Positions 1 to 8,578 of a stretch of 64,000 bases of DNA are shown one piece after another. The notes under the pieces are model-generated. The model saw only the letters and a program-made list of their open reading frames with translations. It was not told the DNA's origin and made no database searches. The position numbers were made by a program, and so were the translations under genes. Source of the stretch: Ignavibacteriales bacterium (GTDB lineage Bacteria > Bacteroidota > Ignavibacteria > Ignavibacteriales > Melioribacteraceae); assembly GCA_016177735.1 (NCBI GenBank), contig JACOUS010000018.1, positions 145,297-209,296 of the forward strand. The letters run 5' to 3'. The number at the start of each line of letters is the position of its first letter. Within the stretch, counting starts at the first letter, position 1.

Positions 1-92
1 TGTTCTACATGATTAGAGATATTGTTTATGAACGACTTAAAAGTTACGCGGCAAATATATTTATGGAAGGCGGCTCTTCACAGTTAACAATT

Positions 93-108
93 ATGGAAAG
101 TTTTTCAT
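93..108. promoter_or_regulatory. CusR-box-like palindrome, copy 1
   Basis: The sequence atggaaagtttttcat has arms resembling ATGAAAA/TTTTCAT with a two-base spacer and matches the copies at 2242 and 4207 at most positions. It lies just beyond the 3' end of the histidine kinase gene, so it could serve a gene to the left of the window. This is inferred from similarity to the palindromic boxes of CusR/CopR-type regulators. Confidence 0.35.
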
Positions 109-110
109 TT

Positions 111-1520
111 TTATGATATTGTAACACCGGGAAATGTTAAAGTGAAAACTGTGCCTTTCGGGGAATTGTTTCTTACCTGAATTGTTCCGTTCATAGTTGT
201 AACAACTGCTTTAACGAGATTCAAACCAAGTCCGTATCCCGTTATACCGAGTTTTTCGGCTTTATCGCTTCTGTAGAATCGTTCAAATATTTTTTCTTTC
301 TCGTTATCATCAATGCCAACCCCAAAATCTTCGATGCTGATATTAACAATATTACCGGTTTGGTGAGCTGTTATTGTAACACAATCATTGCCGGAATATT
401 TCAGAGCGTTATCAACCAAATTTTGCAGAACCAAAAGAAAATATTCTGCACTGCCTCTCAAATACAAATCTTCGTCAATACTTAATTCTATTTTATAATT
501 CTTATAAGCATTGTCAATCAATTGCACTGCTAACTTTGAAAAATTGAAAATCGTTTTTTGTTCGGTGCACAATTCCGAGTTCTTCGCAATCAAGAGCATT
601 GTTCTTATTATCTGTATCATTCGCTCTGTTTGTTCTTTCAATACTTTTAACGACTCTCTGTATTCTTCCGTATCATGAATGCCTTTGAGCAAATACTCAA
701 TCTCGGTATTGATAGCAGTAAGCGGCGTCATTAATTGATGAGAAGCATTGTCGCTAAATTCGGTTATCTGCCTGACTTGAATTTCCAATCTTTCGAAAAG
801 ATCGTTCAATGTATTTTTTAATCTACCTAGTTCATCTTCGGGATCGGCGGCAAAACTAAGGCGTGCACTAAGATTTGCTGTAGAAATATTTCGTGCGAGT
901 GTAATTATCTTATTTATTGGTGCAAATGTTTTTCCTGAAATTAGAAAGCTTATGAATAGGATAAAAAGTACTACAAGCGGAAATGTGAATAGGTTTATAA
1001 AAAGAATATTTTCTATTAATTCGTTAAAAGCAGTTTTAAAAGTTGTCAGCTGAATATATCCAGCCGGCTCGCCGTGTTCATCTAAAAGTTTTTCGTATCC
1101 GGTTCTTAAATTTACATCGTGCGATTTATTGTCTTCGAAATAATAGACTTCACTGAAGTACGGAAAAATTTTTTCAATATTGCCGAACACCGCAACATTC
1201 TTGCTTTGTAAAAATAGAGTTCCTTCGTTTGAATAAATCTGCAGAAGAAAAGAATCATCAGTCACTTCGATTAAATCGGTTTCCTCGAATTCGTTTGCAC
1301 GGATTATCGAAAAAGAATTATTCTCGTATTTAACCGAAGCCGCAATGTGTTCAATCTCGTGCCGGATTCTGGTGTCGATGTTTTCATTTAAATAATACTT
1401 GAGGATGTTTATCGAAAAGATAATTGAAACAATGTAAAGTATGAGCATTACCGATGCGATCAACAGACTATTCTTAATAACACTTTTTGAGATGGTAATA
1501 TTTCTAAATCTAATCGCCAA
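111..1520 (-). CDS. Sensor histidine kinase, CusS-like
   Basis: This is a membrane histidine kinase of 469 residues that would phosphorylate the response regulator encoded just before it. A membrane segment lies at about 18-40, a periplasmic sensor region of about 130 residues follows, and a second membrane segment lies at about 170-195. A HAMP linker comes next, then the dimerisation/phosphoacceptor motif with His261 in ASHQLMTPLT, and a C-terminal HATPase with N-box NLVDNALKYS and a GYGLGLNLV G-box. The start overlaps the end of the regulator gene by 11 bases, so the two are co-transcribed. The layout is that of CusS/heavy-metal sensors, but no metal ligands can be assigned. The divergent genes are cytochromes, so a redox or metal stimulus is plausible. 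Confidence 0.9.
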   Translation of the reverse strand: MAIRFRNITISKSVIKNSLLIASVMLILYIVSIIFSINILKYYLNENIDTRIRHEIEHIAASVKYENNSFSIIRANEFEETDLIEVTDDSFLLQIYSNEGTLFLQSKNVAVFGNIEKIFPYFSEVYYFEDNKSHDVNLRTGYEKLLDEHGEPAGYIQLTTFKTAFNELIENILFINLFTFPLVVLFILFISFLISGKTFAPINKIITLARNISTANLSARLSFAADPEDELGRLKNTLNDLFERLEIQVRQITEFSDNASHQLMTPLTAINTEIEYLLKGIHDTEEYRESLKVLKEQTERMIQIIRTMLLIAKNSELCTEQKTIFNFSKLAVQLIDNAYKNYKIELSIDEDLYLRGSAEYFLLVLQNLVDNALKYSGNDCVTITAHQTGNIVNISIEDFGVGIDDNEKEKIFERFYRSDKAEKLGITGYGLGLNLVKAVVTTMNGTIQVRNNSPKGTVFTLTFPGVTIS

Positions 1521-2178
1521 AAAAGATATACCCTTCGCCGTAAATGGTTTTAATAAATTTTTGTTCTATCGCCTCTTCTAATTTCTTGCGGAGATTTTTA
1601 ACCGCGGCTTCAACAATATTTGTTTGAGGAGTGAAAGGCAAGTCCCAAACTTTTTCGCAGATTGATTCTTTGCTGATAATCGTTCCTTTGTTATCAAGAA
1701 AAAATTTCAGCAAGTCGAATTCTTTATCGGTTAATTTAATCTGAGCTTTGGGCGTTGTTATTATACGTGTAATCAAGTTCAGTGTATTATCGCCAAACGT
1801 AATTGTACTTACCGATGATTTATACCTTCGTGCGACGGCATTAATTCTTGCCATTACTTCGTCAAACGAAAATGGTTTTGTAATATAATCATCCGCACCG
1901 GCATCCAATGCTTCAACTTTATTGGAGATATCAGTTAACGCCGTCAGAAGTATTATCGGGATTTCCGAACCGGTACTGCGGATCTTTCTGCATACTTCGA
2001 GTCCGCTAAGTTTCGGCATTCTCCAATCAAGAAGCAAAACATCGAATTGTATTTTTTCCATCACGTTCAGCGTCTCCTCTCCGTCTTTTGCAATCAGTGC
2101 ATGATGACCGGCTTGCAAAAAATTTTTTTTGAGGGATTCGGCAATTCTTATTTCGTCTTCGGCAATTAATATTTCCAT
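1510..2178 (-). CDS. OmpR/CusR-family response regulator
   Basis: The protein has 222 residues, typical of the OmpR/PhoB family. An N-terminal receiver carries the acidic pair near Glu7/Asp8, the phosphoacceptor Asp51 in LLLDWRMP and the Lys of the ITKPF motif. The C-terminal half is a winged-helix DNA-binding domain ending in TIYGEGYIFFGD, with the usual YGEGY signature. It is transcribed ahead of its kinase. The gap to the divergent Cyc2-like gene contains a palindrome like the CusR box, which suggests autoregulation and control of the cytochrome genes. That target assignment is inference. Confidence 0.92.
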   Translation of the reverse strand: MEILIAEDEIRIAESLKKNFLQAGHHALIAKDGEETLNVMEKIQFDVLLLDWRMPKLSGLEVCRKIRSTGSEIPIILLTALTDISNKVEALDAGADDYITKPFSFDEVMARINAVARRYKSSVSTITFGDNTLNLITRIITTPKAQIKLTDKEFDLLKFFLDNKGTIISKESICEKVWDLPFTPQTNIVEAAVKNLRKKLEEAIEQKFIKTIYGEGYIFFGD

Positions 2179-2241
2179 GATGTCTCATTTCTATGTGCAG
2201 AAAAAATAGCTTTTTGAATCATAATAAACACCCCTCAAAAA

Positions 2242-2257
2242 ATGAAAAAATTTTCAT
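2242..2257. promoter_or_regulatory. CusR-box-like palindrome, copy 2
   Basis: Arms atgaaaa and ttttcat are separated by two bases, with flanking A-rich and cat sequence. This resembles the CusR consensus AATGACAA-N2-TTGTCATT. It lies between the divergent response regulator and Cyc2-like cytochrome genes, well placed to control both. Confidence 0.45.
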
Positions 2258-2393
2258 CATTCTTAACTTCTGTCTTTCTTTATCTTGATATAAGTTAATC
2301 ACACAAAATAATCTTGTTTTGTGAAAGATTAAGATAAACAGTATTTTATTCTTGTTTTAATTAACACTGTAATAACAAACAAAAGGCGAAATC

Positions 2394-3698
2394 ATGAATC
2401 TCTCTAAAATTTCTTTCATAGCAATGGCATTATTAGTAGTTGTTTCTTTTGTTATGCCAAGCAATATCAACGCAACAAGTCAATGGGCAAGAAAAACCGG
2501 CTTGTCATGTAATTCATGCCATACAGTATTCCCAAGATTAAATTCCTTTGGCGAGGAATACTTAAAGAATGGTTATCAATTAATGACCACATATAAAAAA
2601 GATTACAAAGAAGCTTATCCAATTGAAGCCGGCGGAGTCTTATTGGATGAAGTTTCCAATATTTTCGGATTCAGATTAAACATGACTCCAATTGCGCTGG
2701 AAACAAAATCTTTCCAGGAAGATTTCGGCAAAGAAAAAACAACAAAGCTTACACTTGGCAGTGCAGTTTGGCTGCAAGCTTTCGTAGCCGGTTCAATTTA
2801 TAAAGACATTTCCTTCTTCTCTGAATTAGAATATGCAAAGAGCTCGTTCAAGTTCAACTGGTTCTACTTCAACTTCACAAATCTTTTGAACACACAGTTA
2901 TTGAATTTTCAGGTTGGTAACATTTCTCCGTTGGAATTTGCTTCATACCCGAACAGACTACCCCAGCTTCCAAATTTAAAAGGAGAAATTTTCCTTCTTA
3001 AATCTTCTGCCGGAAAAGGCGAAACGTCAATGGATATGTCGAGTGCAAGACCTGGCGTTCAATACTACGGCACACAAGATTGGGCAACTGTTTATCTCGG
3101 AGTATCTCCCGGAACGAGTGCGGCAAGTGTAAATCAATTCTTAAATTATTGGGGCGGTCTTGTTCTAAAACTTCCTGAAAATGTTCTCCAAGGATTTGAT
3201 GGAAGCACTGCAACAATTCATTACTACAACGGAACAGATACAAAATATACCGGTGCTGAAAAAGACGCTACAGGAAAAGAATTGCCGGCAGATCAGCAAA
3301 AAGCACAGATTGAAAATTCATTCACAAGAATCTCTCCGCAAATCAACATTCGCTACAAAGATATGATAGATGTTCAAGCTGCTTATGTTGCCGGAAGTGA
3401 TGATAATTACGGACTTTCAACAACAGCAAAAGAGTTTAAATACAGCGGTTTTGCTTTGGAAGCCGGTTATATGCCCAGTGAAATCTGGCATCTCGCCGTT
3501 CATTACGATAAATATACATCCGAGGATGAAGTAAACGGTATACCGGTTCTCAATTATCAAAGAGTTGTACCGTCTGCAACATATGTCGTTAATCAGAATA
3601 TTAGATTCACAGTTTATTATGAAAAAGATATAACCCCGGATAAAAACGAAGACTTGAAAGTTGACAAAACATACTTGAATATTCGTGTAATGTTCTAA
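2394..3698 (+). CDS. Cyc2-like fused monoheme cytochrome-porin
   Basis: A signal peptide (about residues 1-27) is followed at once by one c-heme motif, CNSCH at 39-43, in the context ARKTGLSCNSCHTVFPRLNS and then FGEEYLKNGYQL. The remaining ~370 residues alternate in the manner of beta strands and end in a terminal Phe (IRVMF), as outer-membrane barrels do. Length (434), single N-terminal heme and the ARxxxxxCxxCHxxFPxLxxFG pattern match the Cyc2 family, which carries electrons across the outer membrane and includes Fe(II) oxidases. It is followed 35 bases later by a small soluble cytochrome c, a likely periplasmic partner. Whether it oxidises iron cannot be told from sequence; family members also occur in bacteria not known to oxidise iron. 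Confidence 0.75.
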   Translation: MNLSKISFIAMALLVVVSFVMPSNINATSQWARKTGLSCNSCHTVFPRLNSFGEEYLKNGYQLMTTYKKDYKEAYPIEAGGVLLDEVSNIFGFRLNMTPIALETKSFQEDFGKEKTTKLTLGSAVWLQAFVAGSIYKDISFFSELEYAKSSFKFNWFYFNFTNLLNTQLLNFQVGNISPLEFASYPNRLPQLPNLKGEIFLLKSSAGKGETSMDMSSARPGVQYYGTQDWATVYLGVSPGTSAASVNQFLNYWGGLVLKLPENVLQGFDGSTATIHYYNGTDTKYTGAEKDATGKELPADQQKAQIENSFTRISPQINIRYKDMIDVQAAYVAGSDDNYGLSTTAKEFKYSGFALEAGYMPSEIWHLAVHYDKYTSEDEVNGIPVLNYQRVVPSATYVVNQNIRFTVYYEKDITPDKNEDLKVDKTYLNIRVMF

Positions 3699-3733
3699 AA
3701 ATTATTTAACCAATTATTTATGATGAGTAAAAA

Positions 3734-4120
3734 ATGAAGAGATATATTTTAACAACAAGCTTCCTTCTGGCATTCTTCGCATTTGTATTTTCGACAATCA
3801 ATGCACAGCAAGCCGAAGAACCGAAAGGAAAAATTCTTTTCAAAGAAAGTAAGTGCGTTTCTTGCCATGCAATTGAATCGCAAGGCTTTGTCAAGAAAGG
3901 AAAATCCACTGCACCCGATCTTTCCGATGTTGGTTCAAAGCATTCAGATATTGAATGGTTAAAAAAATATTTGACCAAGCAAGAAACAATGAACGATTTA
4001 AAACACGCGGTTAGTTTTAAGGGCGGTGAAGAAGAACTTCAAACACTTGGCGAATGGCTTACTACTTTGAAAAAAGAATCTGCCGCAAATGATTCTACAC
4101 AAAAAGATTCTACAAAATAA
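3734..4120 (+). CDS. Small class I c-type cytochrome
   Basis: The protein has 128 residues, with a signal peptide ending near STINAQ (about residue 24) and one heme motif, CVSCH, at 41-45. The Met in ETMNDLKH is a possible distal ligand, and a Ser/Thr/Lys tail closes the protein. It is a periplasmic one-electron carrier of the cytochrome c class I fold. Its gene follows the Cyc2-like gene by 35 bases and a terminator follows it, so the two form a short operon. The natural reading is that it takes electrons from the Cyc2-like protein; that pairing is inferred from position. Confidence 0.85.
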   Translation: MKRYILTTSFLLAFFAFVFSTINAQQAEEPKGKILFKESKCVSCHAIESQGFVKKGKSTAPDLSDVGSKHSDIEWLKKYLTKQETMNDLKHAVSFKGGEEELQTLGEWLTTLKKESAANDSTQKDSTK

Positions 4121-4145
4121 CCCCTCTTAGAAAATCCTAATGCAG

Positions 4146-4179
4146 AATCCCCGTTAAGAAATTGGCGGGGATTTTTTTA
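4146..4179 (+). terminator. Rho-independent terminator after the small cytochrome gene
   Basis: A perfect 8-bp stem (aatccccg with cggggatt) around a 12-base loop is followed by a run of T. It ends the Cyc2-like/cytochrome c operon. Confidence 0.85.
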
Positions 4180-4206
4180 TTGACCTGAAACCAACAATTC
4201 ATACAC

Positions 4207-4222
4207 GTGAAAATTTTTTCAT
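4207..4222. promoter_or_regulatory. CusR-box-like palindrome, copy 3
   Basis: The sequence gtgaaaattttttcat matches the reverse complement of the copy at 2242 at 15 of 16 positions. It lies upstream of the T9SS-sorted multiheme cytochrome, suggesting common regulation with the Cyc2-like operon. Confidence 0.45.
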
Positions 4223-4375
4223 GATTGTTTATTTGTTAATCCAAAGCATGAAGAATAAGTTTTAACAGATAAAAATAGATATTAATGTCTTAAAAAAAGA
4301 TTACGACTCTTTATTACAATTAAGTAAGGAATATAATATAGGCTATAGATTTCTCATGAATAAAGGGAGGTACAA

Positions 4376-5914
4376 ATGAAGCAGATTTACAGACTGTTTT
4401 TAGTTTTATCAATTTCATTAATTTTTAACGCGGTAGTTTTTAGCCAGGTAACGAATAACCAATGTTTTCAATGCCATTCGAATGTGAGTCTTAAGAAAGA
4501 TGTGACTGTATCAGGCGGAACCGAAACAATTCCGCTCTACGTTGATTCAACACTCTTCAAAACAAACTTGCACAAGAATCTAAAGTGTGTTGACTGCCAC
4601 ACCGATATTACAACTACAAATTTGTACACACACGCATCGGGCGGCACAAATGGTCTTCAAAAATATTACGGTTCATGGGCAAGGTTTTCAAAAAGTGATA
4701 CGACACTTAACGCCGATAATTCTCCGCGCACAAGAAATTATTATACTGCCGCGTCAAAGTCATGTGCTAATTCCACTTGCCATAATTCTCACAGTGGATT
4801 TGAAAACTCGAATCACTCGATGATTACGAGATTAAAATCAGCGCGTGTTCATAAAATTAACGGTGAGGATGTCGGCGAGAATTACGACAAGGGTTGCAGC
4901 AGATGCCACACAACATGCGGAACATGTCACTTCAAAACAAATTTGGTTCAGAAATATCAAGGCAACTTGCTCGATATTTGGGGTAACCTTCATGCAGAAG
5001 GAGAAGGGAATTATCCAAATGCCGGCGCAATGAGTGAGTGGGCAATGGATTGGACGACAAATGTTGCATCTCACGAGTTCATTACGGGCGAGCAATTAAA
5101 ATCCAGTAACGATGTCTGCAGATCTTGTCATGTTGGTTATTACAGACCGCCGGTGCTCGGTTTTATTACGGATAAAGAACCGTACACAAAAGCGAAAGCG
5201 ACAAATATTAAACGCCACCCTCAGTATTATGAACAATCGCAAAGTTCAGCTCACGGAAATTTATATTGTGGAAATTGCCATTCGAATGTTCATTCATATC
5301 CGGGCAGAGAATACGATTGGCAAGCAGAAGGCGATGTAAAATGTCAATCGTGCCATGTTTTAACAAATCATTACGCGCAGCATACTACTGTTGATTGTAT
5401 ATCATGCCATGCAACCGGATTTGGAAGATCTCAAGGTTTGGGTGATGACGTGCACGATGTTTTCAGAGCGCTGTCAAACAACAGAGTAAGACCGCTTGCA
5501 GTAAAATATAATGAAGGCTTGAGCTGGTATCCGCATAATATTGAAAAACCGAACACTGCAACTTTGTGCGCAGCAAAATGTCATTATTCGGGAAACTTGC
5601 TCGGTGCAACGGTGATAACCGACGTTCTAATTGCCGATGTTATTCCTTCTAAATATTCGTTGGAACAAAATTTCCCGAATCCGTTTAACCCGAATACGAA
5701 TATTACATTCGCACTTCCGAAAGAATCGCATGTTAAACTGGATATTTATTCAATTACAGGCGAACTTGTTAAAACATTGGTTAACGATAATCTGAAACCG
5801 GGCAAACACACGTTAACACTGCAAATGCCTAAAAACACATCAAGCGGCATTTATTTTTACAGATTAACAGCCAATCAATATTCGGAAACACGGAAGATGA
5901 TTTTGTTGAAATAA
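4376..5914 (+). CDS. Secreted multiheme cytochrome with T9SS sorting domain
   Basis: A signal peptide covers about residues 1-23. The body then carries eight CXXCH motifs (CFQCH, CVDCH, CSRCH, CGTCH, CRSCH, CGNCH, CQSCH, CISCH) and two variants, CANSTCH (CX4CH) and CAAKCH (CX3CH). Residues from about 425 to 512 form a type A T9SS C-terminal sorting domain, with the SLEQNFPNPFNP start, DIYSITGELVKTL, SGIYFYRL and the terminal KMILLK. A strong Shine-Dalgarno (gggagg) sits seven bases before the ATG. The protein should therefore be exported across the outer membrane and held at or beyond the cell surface, where it could exchange electrons with outside substrates. The sorting domain is clear; the electron partner is unknown. 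Confidence 0.9.
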   Translation: MKQIYRLFLVLSISLIFNAVVFSQVTNNQCFQCHSNVSLKKDVTVSGGTETIPLYVDSTLFKTNLHKNLKCVDCHTDITTTNLYTHASGGTNGLQKYYGSWARFSKSDTTLNADNSPRTRNYYTAASKSCANSTCHNSHSGFENSNHSMITRLKSARVHKINGEDVGENYDKGCSRCHTTCGTCHFKTNLVQKYQGNLLDIWGNLHAEGEGNYPNAGAMSEWAMDWTTNVASHEFITGEQLKSSNDVCRSCHVGYYRPPVLGFITDKEPYTKAKATNIKRHPQYYEQSQSSAHGNLYCGNCHSNVHSYPGREYDWQAEGDVKCQSCHVLTNHYAQHTTVDCISCHATGFGRSQGLGDDVHDVFRALSNNRVRPLAVKYNEGLSWYPHNIEKPNTATLCAAKCHYSGNLLGATVITDVLIADVIPSKYSLEQNFPNPFNPNTNITFALPKESHVKLDIYSITGELVKTLVNDNLKPGKHTLTLQMPKNTSSGIYFYRLTANQYSETRKMILLK

Positions 5915-5939
5915 TTTTCTCGCATATAGTTCCTCCTTC

Positions 5940-5969
5940 AACCCCGGTCCGCATAGCCGGGGTTTTTTA
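5940..5969 (+). terminator. Rho-independent terminator after the T9SS cytochrome gene
   Basis: Arms aaccccgg and ccggggtt form a perfect stem followed by a T run, 25 bases after the stop codon. Confidence 0.87.
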
Positions 5970-6039
5970 TTAATCGAGACTTAATTTCGTTTTTTGTGAA
6001 CAATGATTATATATTGAACTCAAAAAAGAATTGAGCATT

Positions 6040-6828
6040 ATGGAATACATATTAATTTCAGCCGTAGCATTAATTGTTTCCGGGTTAACATTCTTTTCCG
6101 GATTTGGACTCGGTACTTTGCTGATGCCGTTTTTTGCAATTTTCTTCCCGGTCGAAGTTGCCGTGGCGGCAACTGCAATTGTTCATCTTGCAAATAATAT
6201 TTTTAAGGTGATACTCGTCGGCAGAGATGCGGATAAAAACATTGCAATTAAATTCGCGGTGCCGGCGGCTTTCGGTGCTTTAATCGGTGCGTGGCTGCTC
6301 GGATTTTTTTCCGAACTTCAACCGATTGTAAGTTACCAGCTATCAAATAAAAGTTTTTCAGTTATGCCTGTCAAAGTAATCATCGCAATTTTGATGATCA
6401 TTTTCGCACTTGTCGAATTACTTCCAGCACTGAGTAAATATTCTTTTAAGAAAGAACAGATTCCATTCGGCGGATTTATTTCCGGTTTCTTTGGCGGACT
6501 ATCAGGTCATCAAGGTGCTTTGCGTACTGCATTCTTGTTGAGATCGGGTCTCGAAAAAAAATCTTTTATTGGAACGATGGTTGTATCTGCTGTTGCGGTT
6601 GATGTTGTACGTTTGGTTGTTTACGGTTCCACATTTTTAATTAAGGATATAACGGTATTTCAGCAAAGCGGAATGCAAACGTTATTGCTTGCCGGAACTC
6701 TTTCTGCATTTGTCGGTTCTTATGCCGGCAAATATTTGTTCGAAAAAGTTACTTTCAAATCGATTCAAGTTATTGTTGCAGTAATGCTGTTGACAATGGG
6801 AATGGCTCTTGGTTTTGGAGTTGTATAA
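6040..6828 (+). CDS. TauE/SafE-family membrane permease
   Basis: This is a hydrophobic protein of about 262 residues with seven to eight predicted membrane segments. It shows the paired Gly-rich blocks of the TauE/SafE (DUF81) family, for example GLTFFSGFGLGTLLMPFFA near the N-terminus and GGFISGFFGGLSGHQGALR in the middle. Family members export sulfite, sulfoacetate or other small anions. The start chosen is the ATG at 6040; an in-frame TTG at 6031 would add three residues. It stands alone between a terminator and an unrelated barrel gene, so the substrate cannot be inferred. Confidence 0.85.
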   Translation: MEYILISAVALIVSGLTFFSGFGLGTLLMPFFAIFFPVEVAVAATAIVHLANNIFKVILVGRDADKNIAIKFAVPAAFGALIGAWLLGFFSELQPIVSYQLSNKSFSVMPVKVIIAILMIIFALVELLPALSKYSFKKEQIPFGGFISGFFGGLSGHQGALRTAFLLRSGLEKKSFIGTMVVSAVAVDVVRLVVYGSTFLIKDITVFQQSGMQTLLLAGTLSAFVGSYAGKYLFEKVTFKSIQVIVAVMLLTMGMALGFGVV

Positions 6829-6956
6829 CCGGCTAAAAATTTTGTTCATATATCTGAACAATTTTTCATAGCTGTGCATCTAAATTTGCGGCTAAAACAA
6901 GTTTTGTTGTGGCATCCAACTTGATTGCTAATCCCGTTCAACAATAAGAGATCAAA

Positions 6957-7595
6957 ATGAAAAAAATTCTATACGTTATCGTTTTATTACCTTCATTGGC
7001 ATTTGCGCAAATGGATGTGGGTGCTGTAAAGCTCGGGTATTTTGATCCTTCGGCAACGGAGGGAGGATTTATAATCGGCTACGAAGGCGGCTGGTTTGTT
7101 GATGATAATTTTTCTTTCGGGTGGAGCGCCGACTGGTTTCATAAAAAATATACCGACCGTCAATTAGTAAAAGAGTATAACGATTTTTACGGACCGATTT
7201 ACAGCGAACTTAATGAACTTCGTGCCAAAACAAATCTGCACTCAATTCCATTAATGTTCACCATAAATGCGAATGTACCAATTTCACCGCGTGCAAGAGC
7301 TTTTTTTACCGGCGGTGCCGGTTTGGAAGTTCTGCTTATCTTTTATCGCAATTATGAAAAACCTGAAGACGATGAATTTCAAGGTGCGTTCGATTTTAGC
7401 TGGCGGCTTGGCGGAGGTATTTTGTATGAACTCGGTGAACGCTCGAATGTTTTCGTTGAACTTGCTTACCATTCATCGAGACCGAGCTGGGAATATGAAG
7501 TGAAAGATAAAATTACAAACCGCACAAAAATTTTGGAAAGAAGTTTTGATATGAGCGGCATGATGATGAGAGTAGGTTTTAGATTTTTTCTCTAA
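6957..7595 (+). CDS. Outer-membrane beta-barrel protein, function unknown
   Basis: The protein has 212 residues with a signal peptide ending at SLAFAQ. It then shows alternating aromatic and polar strands (GYEGGWFVDDNFSFGWSADWF, ARAFFTGGAGLEVLL, FDFSWRLGGGILYELG, NVFVELAYHSSRP) and a C-terminus RVGFRFFL. This is the pattern of a small eight-strand outer-membrane barrel of the OmpX/OmpW or OMP_b-brl type. The stop overlaps the 3' end of the convergent radical SAM gene by four bases. No specific function is recognisable. Confidence 0.7.
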   Translation: MKKILYVIVLLPSLAFAQMDVGAVKLGYFDPSATEGGFIIGYEGGWFVDDNFSFGWSADWFHKKYTDRQLVKEYNDFYGPIYSELNELRAKTNLHSIPLMFTINANVPISPRARAFFTGGAGLEVLLIFYRNYEKPEDDEFQGAFDFSWRLGGGILYELGERSNVFVELAYHSSRPSWEYEVKDKITNRTKILERSFDMSGMMMRVGFRFFL

Positions 7596-8578
7596 TTGTT
7601 AAAAGGATTTTCGCGGCTCTGTTCGAAATATGGTTTGTAATTTTCGGAACTTTCCATTTCTTGAAGCCATCCGTTTTCAAGTTTGTATTTGTGTAAAAGT
7701 TCAACCGTCCTTTCATATTCGAGAGGACGGAGTGTTCTGTTCAACAAAATTTCTTTGTATGCTTTGTTTGCCGGATAGTATTGAGACATTAACGAGATGT
7801 GAACGTTGGCGCTCAATTCTTCAGCAATAAATTTGAAAACTTTTTCCGATTCAGCCAAACCGTTCGGCAGAACGAGATGACGTATTATTAAGCCCCGAAC
7901 GATTACATCCCCTTCATAAATTAATTCATTGCCGACTTGCCTGAACATTTCTTTTATCGCCGCTTTAGTTTTTTCGAAATAATTTTCTGCGTGCGAATAT
8001 TTCATCGCGTACTCGTCATTTCCGTATTTGAAATCCGGCAGATAAATATCGATTACTCCGTCGTAAAGTTTCAGCATTTCAACAGAGTCATAACCGTTAG
8101 TATTGTAAATTATAGGAAGCGAGAGACCTTTTTCTGCCGCAAGAAAAATTGATTTTAATATTGTTGCCGAAAAATGTGTCGGCGAAACAAGTCCGATGTT
8201 GTGGCAATTTCTGTTTTGCAGCTCAAGCATAATATCGGCAAGTCTTTCGTGCGATGATTCGTGAGTGTGTTCAACTTTCCAATTCTGGCTTATCTCATAA
8301 TTTTGACAGAAGATACATTTCAAATTGCAGTTCCCGAAAAAAATATTCCCGGCACCGCGCGTTCCCGAAAGAACCGGCTCTTCGCCAAAGTGCGGTGTGA
8401 ATGAGGAAACGATCGGAAGATATCCGCTCGCACATTTTCCGTACTCATTTTTTGTTCGATCAACTTTGCAATCATGCGGACAGCTCGTGCAAGATTCGAG
8501 AACCTTCAATGCATCAAGTGCTCGTTCTTTTAGTTCACCGCTTTGCAAAAGTTTTATGTACGAAGGTTGAAATCTCAT
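7592..8578 (-). CDS. PflX-type radical SAM protein (COG1313)
   Basis: The protein has 328 residues. The radical SAM cluster motif CNLKCIFC (CX3CX2C) is followed by QNYEIS, and an additional N-terminal Cys set lies in CTSCPHDCKVDR through YGKCASGY. Conserved blocks VSPTHF, YNTNGYDS and DIYLPDFKYG belong to the PflX/AmmeMemoRadiSam-related family. These enzymes resemble pyruvate formate-lyase activases, but the target of PflX proteins is not established. No glycyl-radical enzyme is encoded nearby, so activase function should not be assumed. Confidence 0.85.
   Translation of the reverse strand: MRFQPSYIKLLQSGELKERALDALKVLESCTSCPHDCKVDRTKNEYGKCASGYLPIVSSFTPHFGEEPVLSGTRGAGNIFFGNCNLKCIFCQNYEISQNWKVEHTHESSHERLADIMLELQNRNCHNIGLVSPTHFSATILKSIFLAAEKGLSLPIIYNTNGYDSVEMLKLYDGVIDIYLPDFKYGNDEYAMKYSHAENYFEKTKAAIKEMFRQVGNELIYEGDVIVRGLIIRHLVLPNGLAESEKVFKFIAEELSANVHISLMSQYYPANKAYKEILLNRTLRPLEYERTVELLHKYKLENGWLQEMESSENYKPYFEQSRENPFNN

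Noticed and set aside
1..92. Possible gene fragment at the left edge
   Set aside because: Too short to show a coding frame; it probably belongs to the promoter region of a gene outside the window.
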